This document shows, one piece after another, positions 23,346-35,108 of a DNA stretch of 64,000 nt. The notes beneath the pieces were generated by a model, which was given only the letters and a program-made list of their open reading frames with translations, had not been told where the DNA came from and did no database searches. The position numbers and the translations under genes are program-made. Position 1 is the stretch's first letter. Each line of letters opens with the position of its first letter. This stretch comes from Atopsyche davidsoni (Eukaryota; Arthropoda; Insecta; Trichoptera; Hydrobiosidae), in NCBI GenBank assembly GCA_022113835.1, contig JAILWY010000002.1, forward strand, positions 3,884,501 through 3,948,500. The letters run 5' to 3'.

Positions 23346-25960
23346 TTTTGCCTCTGTTTTTTTTGTATGGCGGTCTAACAAAGGTTCACTTTCCTGCGTG
23401 GAACGATTGACTTTTCGCATATCCACGAGACAGGTTTAATTTGTAATACTTCATATTTAAACGACAATCACGAGTAGACAAGCTAAATTTCAGAATTTTA
23501 GCAAAGTAGGTTTTTTTTTTTTTTTTTTTTCATTTTATATTATACTATTGCTTTACAGCTATACACATATTTATTTAAGAAACGAATTTTTTTTTGCTTA
23601 CAGAACAAAACAGATAAGTACTTCTAAATAATAGTAGAAAACTCATTAAAAAAAGCGTTTGAAGCTCGAATTGTATTAAAAATGACAGTAAACTTTAAAG
23701 GGGTTATTTACGGTAAAATATTTTTTTTGTAATTTGAGGTTGATTGATATCGTTTTAAATTTACAGTAATAATTCAAAATTGAAACGGAGGCCTAATTAC
23801 GAGAAAATAATTTGAATACACGTACGAACCACTAAATAATTTCTCATTTTACATAATGCATTCGAAGGAGATACCAAGATTTAATTAAAAAAAGATAAAT
23901 CATATGAAGATAGACAGCCTTTTAATTGATAATAATATATTATTTATGGAAGAGATAAATGATAACGTGCATTTTAATTCCTACGGCGATCTAGAATTTT
24001 TTTTTTCACAAAGTTGATTATAATCTACGAGCCTGTACCACTTCAATAGAAAAAAATACGAACTGACAGTTTTTAGAAGTCGCACTGTATATCAGATCTT
24101 ACAACGCACCGATGACCACAGGGTTTTTTGGTTAAAAAAGCAGCATAAAATATTTACGTAGTCACTTAGCTGTACAAATTTATTACACAATATTATTTAC
24201 ATAAAAAAGTAAAGTAACATTTACTAAGGTATAACTTTAAGTTGCGTGCTGTCGATACAATTAAAGCTTTCTCTCCCTGAAATATGTTTTAAGCTAATGA
24301 TTGCAATTAAATATTAATAAAACCTGTCCAAATCTTAATTAATCTATGTTATACATGCTTTACCATGAAACTTTACACTTGCGGCCTTTTATTATAATGG
24401 GGTAGTGTAGCATGTAGACATACAGTTTTATGATTTAAAATTTAAACACTTGAGAAGCAAACTTAAATAAAAACAGCTGCAAACTTTTGCGAATGAATCT
24501 ATTGAATGATGTAATAAATGTTTCGCCACCTTAATCACGGATTAATTGTTTTTGTTTCGATCAATCAATGCTTTAAGTTAGTACTTCAAATGTAATTCCA
24601 CACCAGGGATCCGATAAGCGGGTTCTATTTATACACAAACTGTCTACTTGGATTAAAATTCCGCTCAGACTAGACAGTGCGGTTAATTTAATATACAAAC
24701 CAACAAATTTAAATACATTTACATAAGTCACTCGAAACGTTCTGTATTATTACTAAATGTTAACAGATTTCGCGTTAGTATAACGGAAGTAATTTAAGCG
24801 ACTATTTTTTAAATATATATTTTCACTAGCGGTAGACATTCGTGCTTCAATAACAAAACTACAGCTTTATACTCTACACGGCCGTAAAAATGGGAAATAC
24901 GTGATCAGTAGTTGCTACTGTATTTGATTTGGTACTTTTTCAGCATTTGTCTTAATCAATATCTGTAAAAATGAGAGTTTTTTTTTCAGAATTTCCTTTG
25001 AATTCGAATCGTAATAATCAATTGACGATAAGGCAATATTTAATACTTATGAACTACTTGTAAACATATATATTTATAGCCGTTTTCAATGGTTTAAATT
25101 TTACAGAATTGATGATAAGGAATAATATTTTTGCTTTCCCCAAGTTCTAACTAAGGACCCTACGGGTTTTAGAAAACGCCTGCAAAAAGCGTCTTTTTCC
25201 CGAACTCATTCAACACAAAGAAATTTTCTGATAAAGCTTTATCGAAATGACTCACAAATAATCAATATACCCAACAGAGTAACCCAATTTTGATATCAAA
25301 GTTTACGGTTTTAATAAGACTCGTGTCTTTCGATGCTTTATTGGAACTCCTTACTCCTAGCCTGATAGTTTTATGAGAGGTACAGTGCATGTATAGGCAC
25401 TCACTATTCCCAGTGTATAGAACGTGCATGTATAGAATGCTCGAGCCCCAGGGTGCCATGTTTATGGGCAAGAAAATTGCTTCTCGCCACGCCTGACACA
25501 GAAACCATTCTACCATTTCTTTATTTACTCATTAATTAATAATAAATGCCATCATATATTCCACACCGTGGAGTTATCGCGACAGAATTATGGACTTTGC
25601 ATGCCGCCCGTTTAAAACTATGTTTAACAAACATTGTAGATAGAAAATATTATCAAAATGCATACTGAGCATTAAAAACTTAATTGAACAAACAACATAG
25701 AAACATATTTATAAAAAAGGCAATGTGTTCGCATTTCTTGTTATTATCTCTTTCGTTTATTATATTAAACTGCTAGTTTTCAAATATTGGTTTTTCCAAT
25801 ACTTGCAAACACTGCAACAACCACTGTAATTATTATAATCAAGTATGGATCCATAGAATTATCACTCGAGGTATATAAATAAGGCAACACTGATTTTTTT
25901 TAAATATCAGTATTTTCGAAAAAAAAAAAAAAAAACCTTTTGAGTAAGTAGCTTAATATA
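23346..25960. other. AT-rich non-coding DNA
   Basis: No gene. A T-run of about 18 lies near 23513. GTGCATGTATAG is repeated at about 25384 and 25427 within a minus-strand 84-codon frame (25262-25516) that I do not recognise. Confidence 0.5.
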
Positions 25961-25964
25961 CAAT

Positions 25965-26345
25965 CACCGCGGTTCATTCTTTCCATTTTCTTTTTCGATT
26001 CCACTGACGTCACACTCCGCCAGGCTCTACAGCCGACAGCCAAACGGCTCAAATTACTCAGGGCTCTCTCGTTCCACTCGGTCTGTTTCGTCCACATTGG
26101 ACGAAACCCCAAGTCTACCCGAAAAAATGCGATTGGTCACATCTCGATGGATTATAAACAGATAAACGTCTGCGGCGGAGTGAGAAATGAGACGTCATTG
26201 TGTGGAATCTGAGAAAAAATTAAATTGGTATCTGTCTGCCAGACGCTTGGAGCGGACGAGCTCGGGGCTGCTTCTAGATGCGTATAAAAGAAGCAGCTTA
26301 GAGAAGAACCAGTTTCGTAAATTGAGAAAGCGTCGTTCTAGAGTT
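25965..26345. promoter_or_regulatory. GC-elevated block with CRE
   Basis: A perfect TGACGTCA at 26005-26012 and an AGACGTCA near 26191. The block contains GTCTGCGGCGGAG and AGCGGACGAGCTCGGGGC. Frames of 70 codons (minus) and 81 codons (plus, 26187-26432) are unrecognised. Confidence 0.3.
26005..26012. promoter_or_regulatory. CRE palindrome TGACGTCA
   Basis: Perfect CREB/ATF consensus inside a GC-raised block. Confidence 0.35.
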
Positions 26346-27140
26346 ATCAGTCTTAAGTATTATAGCATACGCATAACCAAGCAATTTTTTATGTTGTTTC
26401 CTTCTATGTATTTCAGAACAGTTAGTCTATAAAGTAAATTATACCACTCTAAGAAAATAGTAAGCGAATGTGTAAAATCAGATGCGATATATCCGTGTTT
26501 AATTTTTATTGAATTTAATAAATTACTCCACCCAGATTCAAACCTGGGAGCACATTCAAATCACTGACACCGAAATAATAAAAAATCTCTGCCAAATATT
26601 TAAGCAGCTGTTAATTTATTATCTCACATCTTATATACGATTGTTCATATTTGTTATCACAGGTTTTAAAATGGTTTAAGACTTTAAGACTTACGTAAAC
26701 TTTTAATAAAGATGCAATTAATTTAGTATTAAATGATAATAAAAAATATATATACCCTTTAATTAATTACGCTTTGAGAAGAAGAAAAAACTTTTAACCT
26801 TAAAAAAAGTAAAATATATGTAAATATACTAACTTATAATACTCGCTTGTTATAATTGAGTTAAAAAGTATTAGTTTTTTTAGTTTGAATTTCGCTCGTC
26901 TCTTCGATTCGTGTTACCAACGGATTTATATTATGTTTTATCATATGAAAACTTATCAAATTAGCTAAAGTATTAAGTTCAAAAAAAACTTTTTGCCTAA
27001 TTGACCTGTCTAATGGCTTTTTACATTGACTGGAACGATCGCCTCCATTAATATTTATTAAAATTACTAAAACTAAAAAAAAAACCGCCGTGGGATTCGT
27101 GGAAAGACCATTACACGCGAAAAAAGCGCTTCGTATTAAA
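26346..27140. other. AT-rich DNA with a T-arm-like foldback
   Basis: CCCAGATTCAAACCTGGG (26531-26548) is a palindrome-flanked B-box-like element on the minus strand, a probable SINE relic. No gene. Confidence 0.45.
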
Positions 27141-27553
27141 ACTGCCTACACACGAAGCGGCATAACCGACAACTAAATTGTTATTACCCAATTGCTTCTT
27201 CTTATTTTGGGTGCTTTTAATATATTTTTGCCTTCAAAACACAACACAAATTCTATTGAATAGTTCACTATTAGATATTGATTTTGATACAGCGTGGGTG
27301 GTTTTAAGCTGCCTACACATGCTACAAGGATCAGCCTACAGTTTCCTCGTATATTGCGATTTTTTTTACTGTTTAGTTGTCGATTATATGGCAGCGCGTG
27401 TACGCAGCTAAAAGCGGTTTACACACTGTGACCAATTCAATAACGCCCTTCTATTTTGAAAGATTTTTAAAAAATATTTTTTTCCAAATAAAAAATGCTA
27501 TTGCTTAGCTCACCGAATGGTTGTCGGCTGTGTCGCATCGAATGTAGGCAGCT
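27141..27553. mobile_element. Harbinger-like MITE with a second MITE nested inside
   Basis: The left arm ACTGCCTACACACGAAGCGG, continuing through CCGACAAC (27141-27173), is matched by the reverse complement of the right arm at 27529-27553. Inside lies another pair at 27307-27409 (AGCTGCCTACACATG and, inverted, AGCTGCGTACACGCG). The shared AGCTGCCTACAC termini link these to 28122-28290. No transposase frame. Assignment to PIF/Harbinger rests on the TAA duplication of the 28122 copy. Confidence 0.55.
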
Positions 27554-27599
27554 TCGGGCACGAATCATACTTCACTGCATTAAGTGGATTTCGCAAAAA

Positions 27600-27805
27600 G
27601 CGGATGATAAATCGGCCAAAACCAGCGGGGGGGGGAGAGACAGAAGTCTCCAATGGAGAACTTTCTGGAAAATAAAAGAGCTCCCGTGACTAGAAGCACC
27701 TCCGATTAATTTCGGCGAACATTAAATTACGTGATATTACAAGAATAAGTGCACGCCATTTGTTTTCACGCGAATCGCCGCGGCGGAGCACGACACCGCC
27801 ATTTT
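27600..27805. promoter_or_regulatory. GC-elevated block with CCGCCATTTTG
   Basis: Contains CGAATCGCCGCGGCGGAGC and CCGCCATTTTG (27797-27807), a minus-strand YY1/Pho-like core. No recognised frame. Confidence 0.25.
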
Positions 27806-28118
27806 GTTTACTAAGTTGACTTTTCATGTCTGCAAAAAATATTAATTAAATTATTAAGGTTCTTTTTGTTTAAGAGCTATGCTAACAATACGGTGTTTGG
27901 CTATTCCTTAATCCTGCGCGCAGGTTGTGGGGTTTACAGGGTGTGGCTTAGGTGGTAATGTATATAGAATATAAACAATTTTTTTTATGTTATATAAGCA
28001 AGGGAACTGCTTGTCTACTTTCAAAATACTATTTAATTAATATAATAAAATAGTCTGGAGTTTTATAAACAACATACTTATTTTTTAAATTATTCAAAAA
28101 ATTTGTCTATAATAGGTA
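27806..28118. other. AT-rich spacer
   Basis: Nothing recognisable. Confidence 0.4.
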
Positions 28119-28293
28119 TAAAGCGACTTACACGCATAGCAACACAACAGATAATTGATTCGCAATTCGCCGATAGCGTCATCTTATTTGGGTGTTTTCA
28201 TAGTTTTGTCTAAGTGAAAAACGCCAAACGCGACGCTATTGCCAGTTGCTGTTTGGCTGTTGATTGTGTCGCGTCTTGTGTAGGCAGCTTAAG
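28119..28293. mobile_element. Harbinger-like MITE with TAA target duplication
   Basis: A 169-bp element (28122-28290) with imperfect inverted repeats of about 60 bp, from AGCGACTTACACGC on the left and AGCTGCCTACACAA (inverted) on the right to a shared TAGCGTC near the centre. It is flanked by TAA on both sides, the 3-bp duplication typical of PIF/Harbinger. No coding capacity. Confidence 0.6.
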
Positions 28294-29828
28294 CACGACA
28301 TTGACAAATACGTTGAAAAACACGGCCGGCTTTTACGCATGATTGAGCGCATTACCTAGCCGGGTCGGCGGCTTTTTTCCGTTTGCCAAATCCGTAATTA
28401 TTTATATACAGGTAGGGAAATAATTAAAAACCGAGATGTGCGAGTGAATAACGAACGGTCTGGTTTTCAAATAAATATAAATTTAAGATATCCTTAAAAT
28501 ATAATCATCAAAACTTTTACTAGTTTTATATAACAGCAGTAGAATAGAACCAACTCAACTGTGTTAGTAAATTAATTTAAAATATTCATGTTAAATAAGA
28601 TATTGTTATAATTAAATAGTCAACACAAATAATGAGGTTTTGGTTTTTAATATAGATTAAATAATTTTTATCTTAATTGTATTTGGTGATGTCTTGAAAA
28701 TTATAGATTCACTCCGAAAATAAAGCATGAAAAAAAAAACAGATTTTTCTAGTCTCAATTTCGATGAAGCATGTGTTGGAATCGCAATAAATTAGACAGC
28801 TGTAGTTATTTTTCCCATCAAAACTTTCTGCAAATAAAAAACATATATATATTCATAAAGTCGTTGCTTGCCCGCAAACATTGATATATTAATTAAATTT
28901 TTTAACATAAAATATATTAATAGTCAAACATCTACAATAATTAATGTAAATTTAATAAACTATCAAATAAAAAGGAATGAAGTGATTGCACAGGTATTGT
29001 GTGCATGATTTATATGCGTGGTATATTTATATTGTTTGGTACAATATAGAATTTATTTTACAAAGAAGAATGGATTGAATATATACGTATAATAAATTTA
29101 AAGATCAAAAGCGTTCAGAAAGGTTCGTTCAATCTTATATACGCCGTTCATTATCAAATTTCTATTCAAATTGTAAGATTATTTTTTTACCTTAATTAGT
29201 AAAATTCATAGCAAAATATAAACGTTGACCTGCATGTAGTTCGAGGTAATCGCGGATTTGTTATATCTCCTGTAAACTAGCAAAAAAAAAAAACATTTGA
29301 ATGATTTTAAAGTAACCTGTATTTGGTTAACAGCTGTGTTAACAGTTTAACAACGCGGCGTTAAATCAATACATACTTTTCTAAATCAAACATATTGTTT
29401 ACAAATATGTGAGAGTTTATATTTTTTTTCGTAAGTCAGCTATTTTGTGAGTTAAGATAGTATTTCAGGCGCCCACTTGTCTCATTTTCAGTTGGAAGCC
29501 TTTCACGAGTGGGATACGGTACCCTTTTTTGAAACTTAATAGCATAAAAGGTAAAAGCAAAAAAACTACCTGCGAGCTCACGTCATGTTCTTGTTGCTCT
29601 CAATGCGTAGCGATGTACAAAATATTATTAAAATAAAAAACTTATTGAGATAAACATAAGAAGCGGGACTATGCAACAGAGTAGATTGTATATTTATATA
29701 TATATAACGTATTTTGAGCTAGAAGAAAGGATCGCTGTATAGTAAATATAAAATAGCAAGCTTTGCAGGATCATGGGTTTATGAACAACCGCATTATACA
29801 ACGTAAGGGCACGCGCATTCTTCAGTTT
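28294..29828. other. AT-rich non-coding DNA
   Basis: Nothing recognisable apart from a short CpG patch at 28320-28390 (GGCCGGCTTTTACGC; GCCGGGTCGGCGGC). Confidence 0.5.
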
Positions 29829-30132
29829 GTCTAGATCAGTGGCTTTCAAACACTTTTAGCCCACGGACCCCCTTTCATAGTCAAAACTTGCCCATGGACC
29901 CCCTTTCATAGTCAAAACTTGGTTACCGACCCCCTTTCACAGTAAAAACTTTCCTACGGACCCTGGGTGAAAAACTACATAAATTCATATTATAGACTAG
30001 TTGGTGTAAGTATCAACTCTAGTCTCAAATCTCAAAATCGACTCAAATCGATTTTATTTTTCCAAGGACCCCCTGAATGATCCCAGGGATCCCCTGGGAT
30101 CCGTAGGGACCACGAGAAGCACTGGTCTAGAT
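29829..30132 (+). mobile_element. hAT-type MITE, exact 8-bp target duplication
   Basis: GTCTAGAT occurs exactly at 29829-29836 and 30125-30132, bounding a 288-bp element (29837-30124). It starts CAGTGGCTTTCAAAC and ends with an inverted CAGTGCTTCTCG. Internally ACGGACCCCCTTTCATAG with GTCAAAACTTG is repeated about three times. The 8-bp duplication and CAGTGG..CAAAC termini are diagnostic of hAT. No transposase, so non-autonomous. A second family member is at 54117-54544. Confidence 0.85.
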
Positions 30133-30279
30133 ATGCCAAATCATTTAAAAATACGTTTTCAATATAATAGTGATCAAAGCTACTCGGGAGCAAAGCTTCG
30201 TGGGTATTGATAATCAAGGAGAGAAAAAAATTAAGAGCGGTTCGAATACTTGAGTAATCCACGAATACCATGGACGCAT
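30133..30279. other. AT-rich spacer
   Basis: Nothing recognisable. Confidence 0.4.
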
Positions 30280-30460
30280 TGTGCCTGCGGTCCTATCGTC
30301 TAACCCTCGCGGGAAGATGTTTGCCGGATAATGAAATATTCGTAAAGCCTTTTCGGCCGGTTAATTGCATTCATACTGTTCCGCCGCCGGTGCACAAAGG
30401 GTCGGGGCGACTAATGGGCCAGAATCCGGCCAAATAAAAACCCCATTATGTAGGGAATCA
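30280..30460. promoter_or_regulatory. GC-elevated candidate regulatory block
   Basis: Contains GTTCCGCCGCCGGTGCAC, TTTTCGGCCGGTTAATTGC and TAATGGGCCAGAATCCGGCC. TAAT homeodomain cores sit next to CpG-rich words. No open frame of note. Confidence 0.27.
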
Positions 30461-32011
30461 AAACTTTAACGACTTTTGAAAACAATGCCCGTAATTGCAT
30501 CCTGCTATTTGAAAAGAAAGGCTTAATGGATTTCAATTGTTGGAGTTAACGCTAGATTGAAGTCTGAGCAGCGCTTGTAACTGTATTTATCTCTACGGAG
30601 TCGGAATACGTGTATACGCGGATCGTGACGGCATCGGCGAATAGAGCCCATTGCAACTCCCACATTTTTTTGATATTTAGTTCGGATCACTGAAGTTTTT
30701 AGTTTATCTCCCAAAGCCAGTTTCAGTCTATGCGAAACCGTATTATGCAGTCTGGCCGTATACGCATTAAGGCTCGCCATACTTGTCAATATCCTCAACC
30801 GATCATTTGAAATAAGCAGCAGTGTTGCGGTAAAATATACACTCACATTATAAACGTGATTTACTACTTAAGAATTTTTATCGAAAATTGGATAAACAGA
30901 CCCTAAATTGAAAAAAAGGTATATGCTGATTAAGTTAATATTAGCATTGGCAGATAAATTCCTAAGCTGAAACGATTTATTATAATATTAAAAAAAACAC
31001 AGAGGCAACCTAAAACGGCAAATATAAAACAACTTAAACTATCGTGTTAAATCAATGTAATATTTTGTAAAATTACTTTTAAAAAATATTGTATTTATTG
31101 TTGTGATTATTTTCACTTCATGAATAAATTCTCTGAACAAAAAAAAATAAAAAATAAAACGAAATTCCGAGCAAGCGGCTGCTCACGCGTATAAATTTAC
31201 ATAGACAAGATGTCTTTAGCATTTTGAAAATATCGGAATAGACAATGCGCGACGTTTATGCCGATGTATACAGAAAACAGAATGACGCGATTTCACTTTA
31301 CGTAATGGCGTCCCCGTAGGATGTCTATAAATAAGACGAACAACAAAACAACAAGAAAAAAAAAAAACACCGCTTTGACTAACAAAATGCCGATTATTCT
31401 CAGTTTTCTGAAAAGTGCAAACGTTGGGATTCATTTATGTTAATTGAAATCCGAGACAAGACCGACTCATAAAGGCAGGGCCTTCACAATATAAATTAAT
31501 TAATGAGCATGTCAGGAATAAAAGTAAAAATGATAATAAGTATGTATATATTTTTAGTTTCGTTTGCGATGTATATTATTGAAAAATGTACAATTAAAAA
31601 TTAACTAAAAATAAGACATACTACAGAAGTTTGAGCACATATAGTATAAAAGTCAAGCTGTGCATTTCCGCAACATTAAGAATTTATCATCCCCTAAAAA
31701 AATATACGCCGTACTAGGCCGAGTTTATAATACAGATACGTTGGAAATATTTTAATATAATTACTTATTGATAAAAGCAGTATGGGGGAAAAATGATTCG
31801 AGAATTTTGAACACAATTTCAAAATGGCGAAGGATTAAATGTAATTAAGGAATGGCGAGTGGTGACCCTGAGCGGTCGCCATATCGTCCGTGTCGAGACG
31901 CCATGATAAATCCGAAACCAATCGATTCCGTACTTCCCCGAGGAGCGGCTCGGAATATTAAATATCCGGCTGGAAGGACGTGGGTGAGTACCTGCACACT
32001 TGCATACTAGA
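30461..32011. other. Non-coding DNA, mostly AT-rich
   Basis: A 107-codon minus-strand frame (30523-30846) is the longest outside transposons apart from 39674-40066. It matches no family I know and lacks supporting splice or start context. A small GC patch at 31820-31980 includes AAAATGGCG (31821-31829). Confidence 0.45.
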
Positions 32012-32115
32012 ACATACATTCTTACGTACATGTATTCTTACTTACATACAGTCTTACGTACATACATTCTTACGTACATACATTCTTACGTACATACAGC
32101 CTTACGTACATACAC
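32012..32115 (+). repeat. 16-bp minisatellite, about 6.5 units
   Basis: Consecutive units of ACATACATTCTTACGT start at 32012, 32028, 32044, 32060, 32076 and 32092, with a partial unit at 32108-32115. Units 4 and 5 are identical to unit 1; units 2, 3 and 6 carry a few substitutions. The array is not in a conserved coding frame. Confidence 0.92.
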
Positions 32116-33175
32116 AAAAGTTCAAACAAAACCGGCCGTCATGCATCAGAATACACGAAAAAACGTTTCAGTGTAAATGGATTCTCCAAAAAAAGAAAAC
32201 ACGAAGCCTTTCATAGCAAAGATGGATTTATCGCATTTTTCTTTATTTTAACATTAATAAAAATTAAGTACATAGAATGTTTTTTTTGTAACAAAATAAT
32301 CATGTGGGCATAATGTTCCAATTAGAGAATTAACTTAATGAATGTATTCATAATGTGACAAATGAAGCCATTATGTTTTAAAAAATGCGACATTAGATAA
32401 TGTAAAAAAATAATAGAAAGATAAATCAGATAAGATTAAATTATATATCGTTAACGTTACCTGAAAATATTTTAAATTATATATGAATATTTCGATAAGC
32501 TCTTCGTGAGAAAAAAAAAAAAGCTTATAGATATAAATTAATATTATAGGCTTGCTATACTCATAAAGCAATCACGCAAGCTTTTTATAAGTATAAATAA
32601 ATATTAGAGCTCAATGTGTGTTTGTAAAATTCACTCAACCCTACAAGCCCTCGCAGAGGTGCGCTCACCTAAACTGGATCTCAAAATATTCAATTTTTAT
32701 ATGGAAATGGTTCAAGTACCCGGCACGGATTAATTATCATAAAAAAATCTACTTATGGCAACCGCCAAACCCGCAAAAATATCTGAATTTATTATGTTAA
32801 TAATTATATGATATAGCATGTCTAAATTTACTGAGTGCTTTGCCGTGTGTTTATTGACGAACTGACATGATTTCACTTTTATTATTATTAAAATTATCGG
32901 TTCGTACAAACATTACATTTATAACCAAATATTTTCTAATTTATGCTTCCAAATAACCAATAAATATTAACTCTGTAAAAATATTTATTACAATATAAAT
33001 TTTACCAATTTAAAATCTCAATTAACACACGAAGGCAAAAAAAATATAAATTAACATCCACTTCTGAAAAAAAAAAACACGATTTCCTCTAGCGGGCCGC
33101 AATTTATTTCAATGTGAAAAAAATTACCGTAGAAAAACCATTCAATCTCCATAATTTAAAAAGAACTAACCTTTC
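32116..33175. other. AT-rich non-coding DNA
   Basis: Nothing recognisable. Confidence 0.5.
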
Positions 33176-33179
33176 TGTC

Positions 33180-33335
33180 GAAAAATATCAAATTCGTTTT
33201 CAAGATGGCGTCCGCTCTCGCCCGCTTTCAAAAGTTACGCCTTTATGTATGCAAAGGCAACGCTAAACGGGATAATAAATATTAAATGGCCGTGCCTTTG
33301 TATTATTCATACGGAAAATAAATAAAAGATCCATT
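33180..33335. promoter_or_regulatory. Candidate regulatory block with AAGATGGCG and TTTATG motifs
   Basis: AAGATGGCG (33202-33210) resembles YY1/Pho. TTTATGTATGC and TTATTCATACGG nearby resemble Hox/Caudal-type sites. No open frame. Inference. Confidence 0.27.
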
Positions 33336-33576
33336 CGTCATGTTGTATTAACCATTAACGTATTGAATCGCATATTGGCGGCTCAGAGCTCCACTGTTGA
33401 ATTTTAAAATGGCATTTTACTCCGTCATAACGGTTACTAAGAATATAATGGATACAAATAAAGCAACACTTCGTTATATAGTTTATATTACTGTCATAAT
33501 ACGCAATGGATAAAAAATATAACGCCATACCAATTGATACCATAGAAGTTTGAAATTAAAGAATCTATATATATAA

Positions 33577-35108
33577 TCTATATATATAAAACACTAAAAA
33601 TGTTTGTTAGTCCGCTATAGGCTTTGAAACCGTACGACCGACGAGCCCCACACCGTGTTTATTTGAAAGCCAAAAATACCGAAAGTAATCAAGACCACTA
33701 AAATTATAAAAATTGATTATCAAATTTGGTTTATTCAATTAAGAAAAATCCCATACAAAAGTTTCCAATTCATAAAAGGAACTGCCATTTTCGCGTATTG
33801 CATATACGCGAAAATGTCTTGAAGCTGGCTGCCTGCATGGCTACCAATCGAGAAATACTGATATTGATGTTTGTAAATATTAGAATGAACTTGCCGTTAC
33901 AGGCTGCCGAACTTACGGAACAGAATTAGGTCGATTTTTGATATTTTCCATACAAAAATTTTCAACATCTGTAAAGTGGACATCGTTCCTCGCAAAAAAT
34001 TGAAAAAAGAACATTGTGAAGATCGCGCGGACAGATCGTACGGACTTTCAAAACAACATCACTATCTGTCATTCACAACGTGTTTTATCATAATGAGTTT
34101 GTCTGTTTATATATGGGAAAAAAATTATTATACGAAAATATTAGTATTACAAGTTTCGTCTATTGAAAAAATTATTCCAACTCAAATCGACATCGATCTT
34201 ATATCTGCTGAACACCCGCATCAACGTGAAGATCTGATACTTTTTGACGTTGTTTGTAAGAACATCACGGCCCATGCGGAGTGTTGCATATGAATTCGCC
34301 TTGTATAAAAGACGGCAAATGCACGAAAAGATATCCACGCGATTTGATCGATGAAACTCAAACTGGTCTACGAAAGCCAGAAGATGGAGGATACACCACC
34401 ACCATTAAATTAAGAAACGTCGATATTGACATTGATAACATATGGATTGTTCTATACAGTCCAATACTGTAAAAAACATTTCAATCATATATCAATGTGG
34501 AACACTGCAACTCCGTGAAATTCATATGCAAGGACATATGCAAATATGTTAACAAAGGCAGTGATATGGCAGTGTTTGAGCTTTCAAATCGAAACTATGA
34601 AATCACTCAATTTCAGATGGGTCGCAGTAATGAAGCTGTCTGGCGAATTCTTGATTTCAGTATTCACGAACGATATCCAACTGTTCAATCCAATCTTGCT
34701 GTTCATTTAGAAAACGGTCAACGTGTTTATTTTACTGAAAAAAAATGTCGAAGAACGAGGAGCACATCTACAATAATTTTGCGAAAACATTGCTGCATAA
34801 TGAAGTTCCAAAATAGAGTCAACTATCCAATAGAGATTTTTAACTCTTTGGAACCATCTGGAATGTCACCACACATCTTAACTTTAAAAGTTGGTTCACC
34901 ATAGATGCTCATTCGCAACTTAGATCCACCTAAATTGTGCAACGGAACAAGACTTGCTGTTAAAAAACTATCGCCACGTAGTTAATGAAAAAATCTTTGT
35001 TTACACACCTACCGAAAAAACTCAATACATTGTTTATCCGCTAGCATTAAGATAAAAATTAAAAAATATTTATTTATTTATTTAGCGTAGTAGCACACGC
35101 CGGGTATC
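33577..35108 (+). mobile_element. Helitron derivative 1 (5' end present, 3' end clipped)
   Basis: TCTATATATATAAAA at 33577-33591 is the typical insect Helitron 5' terminus. A second TCTATATATATAA at 33564 may be the true end or a duplicated end. A leader (TTTGTTAGTCCGC) follows, then a decayed Rep/helicase frame. The 3' tail TTTAGCGTAGTAGCACACGC with CGGGTATC (35081-35108) matches the tail of the adjacent copy but stops just short of the CGCTAG terminus. The element is joined directly to derivative 2. Confidence 0.85.
34150..35035 (+). pseudogene. Helitron Rep/helicase, internally deleted and frameshifted
   Basis: Parent function: rolling-circle Rep nuclease fused to a Pif1-family helicase that mobilises Helitrons. 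Pieces in order: SAEHPHQREDLILFDVV; then, after a frameshift near 34265, HHGPCGVLHMNSPC and KCTKRYPRDLI; PEDGGYTTTIK; then INVEHCNSVKFICK, CKYVNKGSDMAVF (Rep motif-3 region), EAVWRILDFSIHERYPTV, LAVHLENGQRVYFTE and NNFAKTLLHNEVP. The frame then jumps directly to the helicase C-terminal part, LEPSGMSPH and RNLDPPKLCNGTRLAV, so the helicase centre with Walker A/B is missing. A TAG at 34902-34904 interrupts that part. The Rep N-terminal leader is also absent. It cannot encode a working protein. Confidence 0.9.

Noticed and set aside
30523..30846. 107-codon minus-strand frame as a gene
   Set aside because: No family resemblance, no promoter or splice context, and lies partly in a GC-raised patch where long frames arise by chance.
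31980..32216. Repeat-protein gene across the 16-bp minisatellite
   Set aside because: The 16-bp unit is not a multiple of three and both strands are open; the periodic translation is a by-product of the array.
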